A stretch of DNA of 64,000 nt from Rhododendron vialii (GCF_030253575.1 NC_080557.1:43104501-43168500), one strand, 5' to 3'. Shown: positions 1 through 13,538, counted from the stretch's first letter. Notes: generated from the sequence alone by a model not told the origin. Program-made: numbers and translations.

Positions 1-591
1 TACATACATGCAGGTATAAAGTTGGGTGTGACTTGCCTGGGAAGTATAGGGTTGCTCCGGACAGTGATGCTCTATAGTTTGGTGGACACGAAAGGCTAAG
101 GGGCCCTTTTCGTTTTTGTTTTTTGAATCGTTTTCATGTTGTTTCTGGCCATCCAATTGCCGCCTGTGTTCAAGCAGTCTTCATATGCCATATCCACTCC
201 AAAGATGTTATGGGTGCAGGCTAATCTGCATATGAACCTCAAAATGGAACTCTTTATTTTGCTTCAAAAAGATGTAGTAGGAACTAATTCTATTGTGCCA
301 AAAGTGTTAGTACTACAGTTCGATCATCTACTGTATGATTTAAGGCTCTGAGTAAGATGGTAGATTCTGGTCATAGGTTTCACAAATTAAAAGTTAAAAC
401 TCTATTGCCTTAATGACCAACCTTCAAGACGACTTTTTCCATTTGAATTTCCTTCTTATTAACGTAAAGTGGCCACTTCAGTTCTCGTTGGTCAGAAATG
501 TGCTGGACCCTTGATGGGTTTCGTTAATGAACATCAATTCCATTACTTATGACGCATGTCTGATGATATAATGGATAATTTTTTTTTGCAG

Positions 592-993
592 GTGGGCCAT
601 GACGTTGATCAGTTCACATCCCCTGAAGGAATACCTGGAGTGCCTGAAACAAACTTCAGTAACCGTTCCAACTCCTTCAACTCAAGTACTCTCACCAGCA
701 TGCACTTGTGTGGTATGACTCTCTTTTTGTATTTTCTGTTTCTATCGGGATGATTATGTAGAAGGCTGAATTTCCCTTCTTTTCATGAAAAGGTTTACCA
801 CAGAGTTGAGGAAGAGTGGGAAAAAACTGATGAGAGCGATACAACAAGTGTAAGCGAGTCAGCTATCACTAATGTTATGGCCAGTGATGAGAGAGTTGAA
901 GATTCAGCTCCTGATGAAGATTTTGCTGTTGATCCATGTGAGGCAGAAGATTTAGAAGTGGAAGAGACAGGAGAAGGCACAATGGATGATTGA
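592..993 (+). CDS. Last two exons of an unidentified gene, acidic C-terminus
   Basis: Two exons can be built: 592-712, after a T-rich tract ending in GCAG and ending before GTATGA, and 793-993, after AAAAG and ending in TGA. The phases agree: the first exon gives one nucleotide to finish a codon plus 40 codons, and the second gives 66 codons and the stop. The first exon, read from TGG at 593, contains the stretch SHPLKEYLECLKQT. The last exon is strongly acidic and Ser/Thr-rich (EEEWEKTDESDTTSVSE, ending GTMDD), as in a disordered tail. I do not recognise the family. The upstream part lies outside the window or within 1-590, where a short coding-like patch (about 15-75) may be an earlier exon. 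The exon pair is fairly sure; the function is unknown. Confidence 0.55.
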
Positions 994-1479
994 TAACATC
1001 CCCTTACTTCGTATTATAACTCGAATCGATCTAAAAATGCAGCCCACTCATGTGTACGTATTGCAGTGCGAGTAACTAAGCCAAAAGGACCTGTCACAGT
1101 ATATAATCGCCAGAGTATGGATAGTTATAGAGATCTGTCCCAGGATCTTTTTGTTTCTAAAAGGTTCCAGCTTTGTACATAATTGAGTTTCATATTTTGG
1201 TATTGCAGCACCTTATAATTCTTCTTTCTGGAGTTTTTACTCTTTCTATCTAGTTTTGTTCAGTGGACTTGCATAACAGGAGTAAAGAAACTGACACAAC
1301 GCAACCGAACCCACAGTTGTGACTTGCGAGTGTCTTTACCAGAGCAAGGTAAAAACGCATAAAACTGACTATGTTCACAGCACAGCAGAACAAAATGGGA
1401 AACACTACCTCACACGTCTAATCTGTTGGGAACCCAATCAAATTGTTGCACTCCAAGAAAATCGACCACTAGAATCTTA
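994..1479. other. 3' flank of the first gene
   Basis: This stretch probably holds the 3' UTR and downstream spacer of the gene ending at 993. I see no further open frame with coding character, no repeat and no RNA gene. Confidence 0.4.
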
Positions 1480-2900
1480 TGCTAAAGTTGCTGGTTCTCC
1501 AGACTTTGATTTATTATAGAGTTGGTTGGCACTCCTTTGTCAGAAAATCGGATTTCAGCAACAACCATATTTTCTTGTAATGTTGTAGTCAACTCCATTG
1601 TGGGTGATTCATCAAGCCCAAACGCACACACCTCCAATGCACAAGCACCATATTTTCTTTTGTTCCTCCGCAACCGCATCCGAAACAATTTCAGTATCCT
1701 CTTGTACACAAGCATCGATGTCAATTTCGTCTTGATCTTCAACTTCAATTTTGACCTCTCCCACGGCTTCTGCAATAATTTGTTCTGCATGACATTGTTT
1801 TCGCCTATGTTTTTCCTCCAACAATTTGCTCATAATTCCAACAATTGCCCAACTCACTGTTTGGTCTGCCAATTTGTTCATCGTCCACCAACGTTCAGAC
1901 TCTCCCTAAAGTTGCTAGAAAAACCTTCTGATGGTCACAGCAACGCATGACCTTGAAAATTTTCTCTAAGGCTGAGATCTAAGACTTGACAGTCCTCGGA
2001 TCCATTCAGTTCCATTCCCCAGCAATAGTCGAAGGTCCCATCCTGAGAAATTCCTTTAACATTCGATTTGTCACCCTGGCCCATAGGAAATGGTACCTAA
2101 GGTGGAGGAGGAGGAGGAGGAGAAGGAGGTCCCTTTCCTGCAGAAGGTGGAGGTTGTGGAGGCAACACATGTTGCTGTAGATTCTGAACCACACTCCAAC
2201 CAGATTGGTCATCATCAACTCCATCCGAGCCATTCTAGCATTGTAATCATCAGCCAGAGGGTCAGTCAGCCCAAGTTCGTTCCCAATAATGCATCTAACG
2301 ACGGTGCAAATAGTAGGATGAACAAAGATAGACTAGCAAATAAGGCAACAAGACAGAAACAAGATTCTATAAAGGAAGCCAACTGCAAAAAGTACACTGA
2401 TAATTGCATGACAAAACTTAAACATGTTTCATAAAGTTTAACGTGTCGACCCACTTGATAGGTCTGCATCATTCATCTGTGAGTAGTTATCATTATCCTC
2501 CGCAGGTATTACGTCCATCACAGGGACAACTGCAGGTACCACATTTGGTACAGGTATAGGGTGTGACCCGGTTCTCGTTTCACCAAAATTTCTATCATCA
2601 AAGATTTCATAAATGGCGCTACTATAGTCAAAGAAGTTATCCTGCATGTAAATCCATGGCCCAGGTAATGTTCAATTTGGTCAATAAATTATATTTAACC
2701 ACGACCCTTAACTCATCCCCCTGCAGGGAAGGGTTTTGCTGAGATTCCTCTAAAATAGCCCGATTCAACATTTGATGGGCCTCGTTTGTGGTGATGTGAT
2801 GGTATACGCCAAACTGTAACAGTTCGGCTCGAGGTTGTAGTCCTGGAAAGAGATAGATGCGATAACCTCCATAGGCATCCATATGTTCAATCGTATCCAT
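1480..2900 (-). mobile_element. Decayed LTR-element gag-like trace and unrecognised coding remnants
   Basis: On the minus strand a stretch near 1950-1880 reads like the capsid signature of Ty3/Gypsy gag proteins (an alanine/leucine-rich piece followed by ESERWW). A proline-rich piece near 2190-2100 lies in front of it. Further up, 2900-2438 contains coding-like fragments that I do not recognise. No LTRs, primer site or pol were seen. I treat it as an old, broken fossil with several breaks; the Gypsy assignment rests on one short motif and is tentative. Confidence 0.3.
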
Positions 2901-3041
2901 TTAAGTCTGTAAGATAATCTCTTATCAGCATATTAAACTACCAGGGATTCATGCAAACGTTCACTAACGAAGCCACGTAACAAGTATTGTCCTTAGTGTG
3001 AACATAATCCTACAGCTCTGAAGTTTTTAGAAAATATTCTT

Positions 3042-3390
3042 ACAACGTTTTCTTGGGGTTCCTTCTCAGCCCTGCCACCTCATCGGGTAAAGATGAATTA
3101 TTAAGATAACGTTTTGCTCTAGACTCTCGAATACGCCTCAGACTCTTCTTCCATTGAGTCTCGTTTGTTTCCGGAAAATTACCACGATCTTTCTTTTCAT
3201 GAGTGACTCGAGACCTTATCGGTGTCACTAATGAAAAGAAAGACCGTGGTCGTTTTCCGGAAACGAACAAGACTCAATGGAAGAAGAGTCAGGCGTATTT
3301 GAGAGTCTAAAGCAAAACGTCGTCTTAATAATCCACCTTTACCCGATGAGGTGGCTAGGGCCGAGGAGGAACCCCAAGATGTTCATCCTC
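3042..3390. repeat. Large inverted duplication (hairpin), arms about 165 bp
   Basis: 3042-3208 is repeated as its reverse complement at 3222-3388, with only about 13 bp between. By eye the arms are roughly 85 percent identical. Both arms share landmarks such as TTTCCGGAAA, CACCTCATCGGGTAAAG and GGGGTTCC. One arm read on the minus strand looks coding-like (motif ETNETQWKKSLRRIRESRAK), so the hairpin seems to be a head-to-head copy of a piece of an older coding sequence, perhaps the same decayed element as 1480-2900. No target duplication was found. Confidence 0.7.
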
Positions 3391-3582
3391 ATGCCTGCAA
3401 ATTAAACAAAGGGGATCTCTTACAAACAAGATGTGGAAAACTATTAGAAGAACTTAGATGAGCTAATTGATAAGTGAACTTTACCCAATTGGTAAAACCG
3501 AATTTCGTCATAATGAGCAATTATACTTTTTCCTTCTAGATGAGATCCAGTAGAAATTTATTGGCATTAGCATTTGTACGGT

Positions 3583-4156
3583 CAGGGCCGGCTCTGAGAT
3601 TTTGGGGCCTAAGACGGACGTAGACAATGAGGCCTTTAATAAAATTTACGACAATAAAATAACAAGTAGTTAAATGATTTTTTCAAAGCCAAATGCATGT
3701 ATTCGACAAGGAAAAACCCAATACAAATACTAATTTCTGATCCTGTTTTCTCTTCTTTGATCTCTAATTCATTTTCTTCCATTTTATTGTGTGTTTAAGA
3801 GATTAGAGCTGTTAAGGGTAGAATATGCATAAAACTTATATAGGAACCCACCACATGGGATCATTTTCCAAGGGGCTCTACATGAAGACAGCCGCCCGTA
3901 TCTGCATTTTCTTTTTCTTTTTTTGTTTCCTTTGATTGAGCAAGTCAGGTTGGGCCCAACCATTGGGCATGTGTCTCTTAAGTGTTTAAGTGTAAAATAA
4001 GTGGTTTGGATATTAAAATGGGCCTCTAGTGTTGCTATACCCAAAAAGATTGGACATATATAATGGGTACCCAAAATAATAGGAGGCCCTAGTTTTTACA
4101 CATTCTTGGAGGCTTAAGGCGCCGGCCTCTTGGGCCTTAGCCCAGAGCCGGCCTTG
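3583..4156. mobile_element. Non-autonomous hAT element with 8 bp target duplication
   Basis: The ends are CAGGGCCGGCTCTGAG on the left and the inverted CTCTGGGC...CCGGCCTTG side on the right, the usual form of plant hAT elements. The element is flanked by a perfect 8 bp direct repeat TGTACGGT (3575-3582 and 4157-4164). It is 574 bp long with no transposase, so it would need one in trans. It lies just downstream of the broken F-box/FBD gene. Confidence 0.85.
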
Positions 4157-4201
4157 TGTACGGTTTATACCCAAAAACAAAAAGAATAATGACTCACATC
4201 T

Positions 4202-4639
4202 TTAAAGGAGATTAAGAATACAGGTCTTTGATGCCCTTGGAACTTGTGCTATCTGCCAGATATGTGAATGCTGACAATCAACTGTCATTTTCTTCAGAAC
4301 TTCTGCATTTCTCAGCAAATATTCTATCACTTCAAACTCTTGGTTTTCTCTACGTAAGTAAAGAAACTCAACTTCCTTGAGATTGAATAACAAACAATGA
4401 GGCACTCTCAGAGGTGGGCTCCAGGATTTGGTTGAAGAAAATCTATTTTCCTGAAGATGAAAAGATTTATTTGTTAAAATTAAGCAAATGCAAACCAATG
4501 CCAGAACAATCCTGTAATTATTTTCAACATACCTCAAGAACAAGTACTTCGAGATTAGGCGAGGATGAGAAACTAGCTAGGGTAAAACATGGAAGATCTC
4601 TTATCCAGATTTCTGCTCCGATTTCCTCCTCTGGCTCTG
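4202..4639 (-). pseudogene. F-box/FBD (LRR) protein gene fragment, 3' exons only
   Basis: Two minus-strand exons join in phase: about 4639-4533 (LRR-like, PNLEVLVLE, donor GTATGT) and 4450-4202 (acceptor TTCAG, stop at 4204-4202). The second exon is an FBD domain: it begins SWSPPLRVPHCL, continues NLKEVEFLYLRR, and has the family signature YLLRNAEVLKKM and PRAS near its end. FBD domains sit at the C-terminus of plant F-box/LRR proteins, which act as SCF ubiquitin-ligase substrate receptors. No F-box or upstream LRR exons are visible in the spacer above 4640, where other DNA begins. I call it a 5'-truncated pseudogene, though it might still be transcribed. Confidence 0.7.
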
Positions 4640-4818
4640 CTGAACAAAACAACCCCGTTGTCGTTGTGAATACATACAAATGAGTTCACGCTTTCAATAA
4701 AAGCGAGGAACGAAAGCGCGAGAGGGGAAGCGTGGGTGAGGAGGGGGGAAAAAAGAAAGAGAAGGGAAAAGCGTGTTTTAGGTTCACGCTTTCAGAATTA
4801 ACAGGAAAAGCAATAAAG

Positions 4819-4971
4819 TTCGGCCAGAAGCAATATATGGCGGCCAAGAGTAATAGTTAGCGTCCAGGAGCAACGTCATTTAAATGACAGAAAAGCGTGA
4901 TTTTTAGTTGCGCTTTTACAATAGTTCGCGGCCAGAAGCAATATTTTGCGGCCAAGAGTAATAGTTTGCAG
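4819..4971. repeat. Two diverged direct repeats about 106 bp apart
   Basis: A block of about 44 bp at 4819-4861 (cggccagaagcaat ... gcggccaagagtaatagtt) recurs at 4925-4971. The spacer also repeats the theme of AAAGCGTG followed by a T-rich stretch. It is a small local duplication with no coding potential. Confidence 0.6.
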
Positions 4972-5323
4972 CTAGAGGCCAAAGTTTGCGACTTCGTTTG
5001 CCACCGTGCTAGTAGTCATCATCGTTCCCATTTCCCCGAAAATTTGTACTCTCTCTCTCTCTCAATTCTCTGCGAATTGATTTTGGCCCTCAATTTTCAT
5101 CCGAATTCTATAGGATTCAATTTTTTTCAGCAATTCTTGTTACTACCAAAGCTATCATTTTTCCTTTCTGGCTTTCTCAAAGTGTTTGGATAAGTTTTTG
5201 TGCATGCGAATTTCCAAGTGCAAAAGCCATGCGTTTGATTATCTGGTGGATCTTTGGCTGGTGGATTCTTTCTTTCAGGACGGAGCTCGGTAAGGTAGAA
5301 AGCTTTGGGTTTTTTTTATACAG

Positions 5324-6514
<1,191 letters not shown>

Positions 6515-6785
6515 TATCATAGGTATTTATCCGATTTAAAATGAGGGAGATGTGAGTGTTTTGCCGAAATTATTTGTTTTTCAACCAACAAAGTGTAAAA
6601 TGGTCATATCATTTGATGTACAAAAATATTAGGTTCCAAACTACTTGGGCTAGAAAGTAGGTTTAACAAGCTTTCTAACGGTTCAAACCACGTCAAAATT
6701 GGAGTTTGGGAGTGTCTATGGCAAGACCGCAAAGTTTGGCCGTTTTGTGAACTTCGGAGAATGCGCCTGGGGCTAAATTATGCGC
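6515..6785 (+). repeat. Solo arm of the palindromic unit of the 8.1-19.2 kb array
   Basis: From ATCCGATTTAAAATGAG through AAAATGGTCAT, GAAAGTAGGTTTAACAAGCTTTC, GGTTCAAACCACG and CGCAAAGTTTGG, this stretch follows the left arm of the palindrome in each array unit (compare 8276-8490). It ends in a GCGCCTGGGGC centre-like motif and runs straight into UGT85-like sequence. Only one arm is present. Confidence 0.7.
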
Positions 6786-6786
6786 A

Positions 6787-7439
6787 AATTGGAACCCAAT
6801 TTCGTTGCCTGAAATGGCTAGACTCCATGGAACCCAATTCAGTTGTATACATAAGCTTAATTTGTCGATCTTGCGGTCTTGACCCCACAACAACTATGTG
6901 AGTTTGCCTGGGGCATTTGCAATAGCAACCAGCCATTTCTTTGGATGATTACACCAGATTTCGCCAAGGGCCAATTGGCAACTCTGCCACTTGAGTTCTT
7001 GGAAAAGACTAAAGAAATGGGTCTGATAGCCACATGGTGCCCCCAGGAGCAAGTTCTTGCCCACCCTTTAGTGGGAGCGTTCGTGAGTCATTTTGGGACT
7101 AGCTCAATGCTTGAGAGCATTTGTGCTGGAGTGCCTATGATTGGTTGGCCGTATTTTGGTCATGACCATCAAGTGACCTGCCGATACAGCTGCAACCGAT
7201 GGGTTATCGGGATGAAGATCAACGAGGATATAGAGAGGGAAGAAGTGGAAAGCCTAGTTCGCGAGTTGATGGAGGGAGCCGAGGGTAAAGCAATGAAGAG
7301 GAAGGCGATGGAGTGGAAGAAACAAGCAGTTGAGGCCACCAGTAAAGGTGGGTCATCGGTGAAAATTTTCAACAACCTTTTGAAGGCATTATCAAGATCA
7401 CAAAACTTCATGGGTCATCAGATTCTCAGCTCCTTATAA
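6787..7439 (+). pseudogene. UGT85-like glycosyltransferase, C-terminal fragment
   Basis: This is the 3' part of a family-1 UDP-glycosyltransferase close to UGT85, an enzyme group that moves glucose from UDP-glucose to small molecules in the cytosol. Homology begins near 6790 (CLKWLDSMEPNSVVYI). A frameshift lies about 6862-6880, and the frame is then open from TPQQLCEFAWG to TAA at 7437-7439. The PSPG sugar-donor box is present (WCPQEQVLAHPLVGAFVSHF on). However, the conserved HCGWNS core reads HFGTSS, so Cys, Trp and Asn are all changed. The N-terminal acceptor half is absent because a palindromic repeat arm abuts the 5' edge. A truncation, a frameshift and a damaged donor box together argue for a pseudogene. 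Confidence 0.85.
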
Positions 7440-7703
7440 GTTTGGTAGGTTAGGTTAGCCAATGTTACGGTTTTTTTCTTTTCCTGTCGTGCTATGAACT
7501 GCTCAATTATGTTGGTCTTTAGGGGATTAATGGAGGTGCACGTAAACTAGCCACCCTAAAACATCAAAAGGTTAGGTTAGTCAATGATATGTATCCCTGT
7601 AATTATGAGTAATGAGTGTTCTTAATTTATTAACAAGCAGAGGGTTCACGTCGCATGATCAAAAATTGAGAACTGAACTATTCTTGGACCAGAAAATTAA
7701 TTA

Positions 7704-7935
7704 CTCTCTCCGGCCCTATTTAATTGTCCTCTGCGGTTTTGCGTGCATTTTCAACGGCTTATATCTATCGACATATATTGCTAAAAATATGCAATATGGA
7801 TCTTGTTTGATAGATCACAATTTTTTCTATAAGACAATGATTTCAAAAATATAAAACGTAATTTACGTCGAGAGATATAAACCATTGAAAATGTACGCAA
7901 AACAGTAGTGGACAATTAAATAGGGACTGAGGGAG
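7704..7935. mobile_element. Stowaway-type MITE, TA target duplication
   Basis: The left end CTCTCTCCGGCCCTATTTAA is mirrored by the right end TTAAATAGGGACTGAGGGAG, with TA on both sides (7702-7703, 7936-7937). At 232 bp and AT-rich it fits the Stowaway (Tc1/mariner-derived) class. Confidence 0.85.
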
Positions 7936-7973
7936 TAAGAAAATGTATACTTTGTATAAAAAAAAGGGGGTGA

Positions 7974-8096
7974 TTTTTGCACTTTCCAAATTATTAACCG
8001 CACTCTCAAGGGGTGTTGGAAGTGCGAAAATCAACTCCATATTGAATTTTGCACTCTCCTTGGGAGTGCGGTTAAAAATTTGGGGAGTGCGAAAAT
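7974..8096. repeat. Short palindrome, arms about 40 bp
   Basis: TGCACTTTCCAAATTATTAA followed by CCGCACTCTCAAGG is mirrored by CCTTGGGAGTGCGG followed by TTAAAAATTTGGGGAGTGCG. The structure is a MITE-like hairpin of about 120 bp just before the first array unit. No target duplication is clear. Confidence 0.6.
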
Positions 8097-8130
8097 GTCT
8101 AAAAAAACTAAAAATCAGTCCAGGACAAAA

Positions 8131-11100
8131 TTAGCCTTTGTCGCGCCGATGATCTTTGAATCGATCTCTCTTCGGCCAACTTTTCATAAATAAAACTTTA
8201 ATGTTTTAATTGTTCGTTTGCATCGTCTTTCAATACAATGAAAACCTTATTTATCATTATATAATTGGTCTTAATCTGATTTAAAATGAAAGCGATACGA
8301 AAGTTTTACAGAAATAATTTGATTTTTGACAAATTGAGGGTAAAATGGTCATGTATTTTGATGCACAAATTATTTTTCATCAAAACTGATTCAGTAGGAA
8401 AGTAGATTGGACAAACTTTCAAATGGTTTAAACCACACGCAAATTGGAGTTCTAGAGCGTCTGGAGCAAGTCCGCAAAGTTTGGTATTTTTTGCAGCCTT
8501 TCAATGCGCCTAGGCGCCTTTAAATGCGCCCTGGGCGCATCATGAACATGCACAACAAGTCCAATTTTGCGAACTTGCTTCGGACACTCCCAAATTCCAA
8601 TTTGTGCGTGGTTTAGACCGTTAGAAAGCTTGTCCAATTTACTTTCTAGACAAAGTAACTCCAACCAAAAGTCATTTGTACATCAAAGTAAGTGACCATT
8701 TTAACCTTGATGGGTCAAAATATGATTCATTCTGGTAAAATGTGTGTATGTTTCTCATTTTAAATTGGGTCAAGACCCATTGTATATCAAAAAATAAAGT
8801 TTTTAAAGCACTAAAAGATTGCAGAATCCAACCTAAAAATAATTGCATTTCGTTCATGAAAACTGGGTAGAAACAAGACAACTAAAAAAATCGTCAAAGC
8901 CACTAAGGCTAAAACACGTTTTACGTTTCATTTGGAAATCAGACTCCTAATTCTATGGTATTTCTTCTTTCTTAAGTATTTCACAGTGTTCATAGAGTAT
9001 CCACACTTCATCAAAGCATAGAAAGAACCGTTTTATCATCGACACTTCAGGAAGTCTTTGCTTCCCCTTGAGTTCCCTTTGTTATGCTTTTTCCACTGTA
9101 ATCCCTTTCTTTTTTCTATTTTGGTTTGGGGCCTGTTTTGTACATGGTAGGTTTTTGTGTTAGACTCTCAAGGATATCCTATATCTCGTTCGAACACGTT
9201 TCTTGGTTATTTTCTTCTTAATGAAAAGCAACTTACCAAATCAAACTTGTACTAAAGCTCATTGAGTGGACTCGTGTTGTGCATCGAGGATCAAAACAAA
9301 ACACTCACACTCAAATTGACGAGAAAAACTTAACGATTAGTGGATCATACGCAATAATATTAAAAAAAAAAAAACTCTCAAGAGGAGCACCCCTCTGAGC
9401 TCGACTCCCTCAAGTTATCTCTCACCCTCACCACAAGTCTCGCCTTGGGTGAATCCAGATGATGAAATGGTTTCTGATTAGTTAATGAAGTGTGGGGAGC
9501 TCTATGAACCTCGTGGACACTCCTACAAAATAAAGGCGTACCCTAGACAAGGCAAGTATGAATCGAATGGAACTTAGAATGTGGAAATGGGCGCAGAAAC
9601 ATACTTTAGCCTTTGCCGCGCCGATAATCTTTAAATCGATCTCCTTTTGACCAACTTTTCATAAATAAAATATAACTATTTTAATTGTTCGTTTCCATCA
9701 TCATTAAATACAATGAAAACCTTATTTATCGTTATAGAATCTGTCTTAATCCGATTTAAAATGAGAGCAATACGAATGTTATAATGAAATGACTTATTTT
9801 TTGACAAGTCAAGGGTAAAATGGTCATGTATTTTGAGGCGCAAATTATTTTTCACCAAAACAGATTCAGTAGGAAAGTAGATTGGAAAAGCTTTCTAATG
9901 GTTCAAACCACGCAAAAAATTGGAGTTCGGAAGCGTCCGGAGCAAGTTCGCAAAGTTTGGTATTTTTTGCGGCATTAATGCGCCTCAGGCGCAATTCTAT
10001 GCGCCCAGGCGCCGTTCAATGCGCCCCAGGCGCAAAATGAACATGCCCACTAAGTCCAACTTTGCGAACTCCCTCCGAACACTCCCAAACTCCAATTCGC
10101 GCATGGTTTGGACCGTTAGAAAGCTTGTCCAATTTTTTTCTTGACCAAGTAGTTCCAATAAAAAATCATTTGTACATCAAAATAAGTGGCCATTTTACCC
10201 TTGATGGGTCAAATTTTGATTCATTCTGGTAAAATGCGTGTATGTTTCTCGTTTTCTATTGGATCAAGACCCATTGTATATCAAAAAATAAAGTTTTTAA
10301 AGCACTAAAAGATTGCCGAATCCAACTATAAAAATAATTGTATTTCGTTCATGACAACTGGGTAGAAACAAGACAACTACCAAAATCGTCGAAGCCATTA
10401 AGGCTAAAACATGTCATACGTTTCACTTGGAAATCAGACTCCTAATTCTAAGGTATTTCTTCTTTGCTTAAGTGTTTCACAACATTCCTAGAGTATCCAC
10501 ACTACATCAAAGCGTAGAAAGAACCGTTTCATCATCGAAACTTCAGGAAGTCTTTGCTACCCCTTGAGTTCCCTTTGTTCTATTTTTTGGCACTGTAATC
10601 CCTTTCTTCTTTTTGTTTTGGTCTGGGGCTTGTCTTGTACATGGCAGGTTTTTGTGTCAGACTCTCAAGGATATCCAATGTCCCCTTGGTCCATGTTTCT
10701 TGGTTTGTTTTCTTCTTAATGAAAAGCTACTTACCAAATCAAACTTGTACTAAAGCTCATTGGGTGGACTCGTGTAGTGCGTCGAGGATCCAAACCAAAC
10801 GCTCACACACGAATTGACGAGAGAAACATAAAAACTAGTGGATCTTACGCAATAACATTACAAAAAAAAAACACTCAAGAAGAGCACCCCTCTGAACTTG
10901 ACTTCTTCAGGTTATCTCTCACCCTCACCACAAGTCTCGCCTTGGGTGTATCCTGACGATGGAATGATTGCTGATTAGTTAATGAAGTGTGGAGAGCTCT
11001 ACGAACCTTGTGCACTCTCTTACAAAATGAAGGCGTACCCAAGAACAAGGCAAGTATAAATCGAATGGAACATAGAATGTGGAAATTGGCGCAAAAACAT

Positions 11101-13538
11101 ACTTTAGCCTTTGCCGCGCTGATGATCTTTGAATCGATCTTCTTTTGACCAACTTTTCATAAATAAAATATTATTATTTTAATTTTTTGTTTCCATCATA
11201 TTTAAATACAATGAAAACCTCATTTATTGTTATATAATCTGTCTTAATCCGATTTAAAATTAGAGTGATACGAATGTTATAATGAGATGACTTATTTTTT
11301 TGACCAATCGATGGTAAAATGGTTATGTATTTTGAGGCGCAAATTATTTTTCACCAAAACAGATTCAGTAGGAAAGTAGATTGGACAAGCTTTCTAATGG
11401 TTCAACCACGCAAAAAATTGGAGTTCGGGAGCGTCCTGGGAAAGTCCGCAAAGTTTGGTATTTTTTGCGGCATTAATGTGCCTCAGACGCAATTCTACGC
11501 GCCCGGGCGCCCTTTAATGCGCCTCAGGCGCAACATGAACACGCACACCAAGTCCAACTTTTCGAACTTGATCCGAACACTCCCAAACTCCAATTTACGC
11601 GTGGTTTGGATCGTTGGAAAGCTTGTCCAATTTTTTTCTTGACCAAGTAGTTCCAATCAAAAATCATTTGTACATCAAAATAAGTGACCATTTTACCCTT
11701 GATGGGTCAAAATTTGATTCATTCTGGTAAAATGCGTGTATGTTTCTCATTTTCTATTGGATCAAGACCCATTGTATATCAAAAAATAAAGTTTTTAAAG
11801 CACTAAAAGATTGCCGAATCCAACTATAAAAATAATTGTATTTCATTCATGACAACTGGGTAGAAACAAGACAACTAACAAAATCGTCGAAACCATTAAG
11901 GCTAAAACACGTCATACGTTTCACTTGGAAATCAGACTCCTAATTCTAAGGTATTTCTTCTTTGCTTATGTGTTTCACAGCGTTCATAGAGTATCCACAC
12001 TACATCAAAGCGTAGAAAGAACCGTTTCATCATCGAAACTTCAGGAAGTCATTGCTACCCCTTGAGTTCCCTTTGTTCTATTTTTTGGCACTGTAATCCC
12101 TTTCTTCTTTTTGTTTTGGTCTGGGGCCTGTCTTGTACATGGCAGGTTTTTGTGTCAGAGTCTCAAGGATATCCAATGTCCCCTTGGTCCATGTTTCTTG
12201 GTTTGTTTTCTTCTTAATGAAAAGCTACTTTCCAAATCAAACTTGTACTAAAGCTCATTGGGTGGACTCGTGTTGTGCGTCGGGGATCCAAACCAAACAC
12301 ACACACACGTATTAACGAGAGAAACTTAACTACTAGTAGATCATATGCAATAACATTACAAAAAAAAATATCACTGAAGAGGATCACCCCTCTTAGCTTG
12401 ACTCCCTCAGGTTATCTCTCACCCTCAACACAAGTCTCGCCTTGGGTGAATCCTTAAGATATAATGATTTCTTATTAGTTAATGAAGTTTGGAGACCTCT
12501 ATGAATCTTTTGGACACTCTTACAAAATGAAGGCGCACCCTATGACAAGGCAAGTATGAATCGAATGGAACTTAGAATGTGGAAATGGGCGCAGAAACAT
12601 ACTTTAGCCTTTCTCGCGCCGATGATCTTTGAATCGATCTCCTTTTGACCAACTTTTCATAAATAAAATATTATTATTTTAATTTTTCGTTTCCATCTTC
12701 TATAAATACAATGAAAACCTTATTTATGGTTATATAATCTGTCTTAATCCGATTTAAAATGAGAGAGATACGAATGTTATAACGAAATGACTTGTATTTT
12801 TGACCAATCGAGGGTAAAATGGTCATGTATTTTGAGGCGCAAATTATTTTTCATCAAAACTGATTCAGTAGGAAAGTTGATTGGACAAGCTTTCTAATGG
12901 TTCAAACCACGCGCAAATTGGAGTTCGGGAGCGTTCGGGGCAAGTCCGCAAATTTTGGTATTTTTTGCGGCACTAATGCGCCTCAGGCCCATTTCTATGC
13001 GCCCAGCTGCCCTTCAATGCGCCTCAGGCGCAACATGAACATGCACACCAAGTTCAACTTTGCAAACTTGCTCCGAACACTCCCAAACTCCAATTTGCGC
13101 ATGGTTTGGACCGTTAGAAAGCTTGTCCAATTTTTTTCTTGACCAAGTAAATCCAATCAAAATCATTTGTACATCAAAATAAGTGACCATTTTACCCTTG
13201 ATGGGTCAAAATTTGATTCATTCTGGAAAAATTCGTATATGTTTCTCATTTTCTATTAGATCAAGACCCATTGTATATCAAAAAATAAAGTTTTTAAAGC
13301 ACTAAAAGATTGCCGAATCCAACCATAAAAATAATTGTATTTCATTCATGACAACTGGGTAGAAACAAGACAACTACCAAAATCGTCGAAGCCATTAAGG
13401 CTAAAACACGTTATACGTTTCACTTGGAAATCAGACTCCTAATTCTAAGGTATTTCTTCTTTGCTTATGTGTTTCACAGCGTTCATAGAGTATCCACACT
13501 ACATCAAAGCGTAGAAAGAACCGTTTCATCATCGAAAT
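8131..13538 (+). repeat. Tandem array of about 1.5 kb units, each with a long palindrome (first block)
   Basis: Units start at TAGCCTTTGYCGCGCCGATGATCTTT near 8131, 9606, 11105 and 12605, giving periods of about 1475, 1499 and 1500 bp. The fourth unit is cut by an LTR element at 13539 and resumes at 18734. The first roughly 780 bp of a unit is an imperfect palindrome. In unit 1, 8131-8510 pairs with 8530-8915 around a GC-rich centre of GCGCC/GGCGC motifs. The other half is not palindromic. Short open frames recur in every unit but carry no known domain. A solo arm lies at 6515-6785. I do not recognise the family; a foldback-type element that became a satellite is one possibility. Confidence 0.85.

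Noticed and set aside
9920-13142. Similar open frames of 60-107 codons in each array unit
   Set aside because: They lie across the palindrome arms and centre or in the non-palindromic half, change length from unit to unit, and hold no known domain. They follow from the repeat, not from coding selection.
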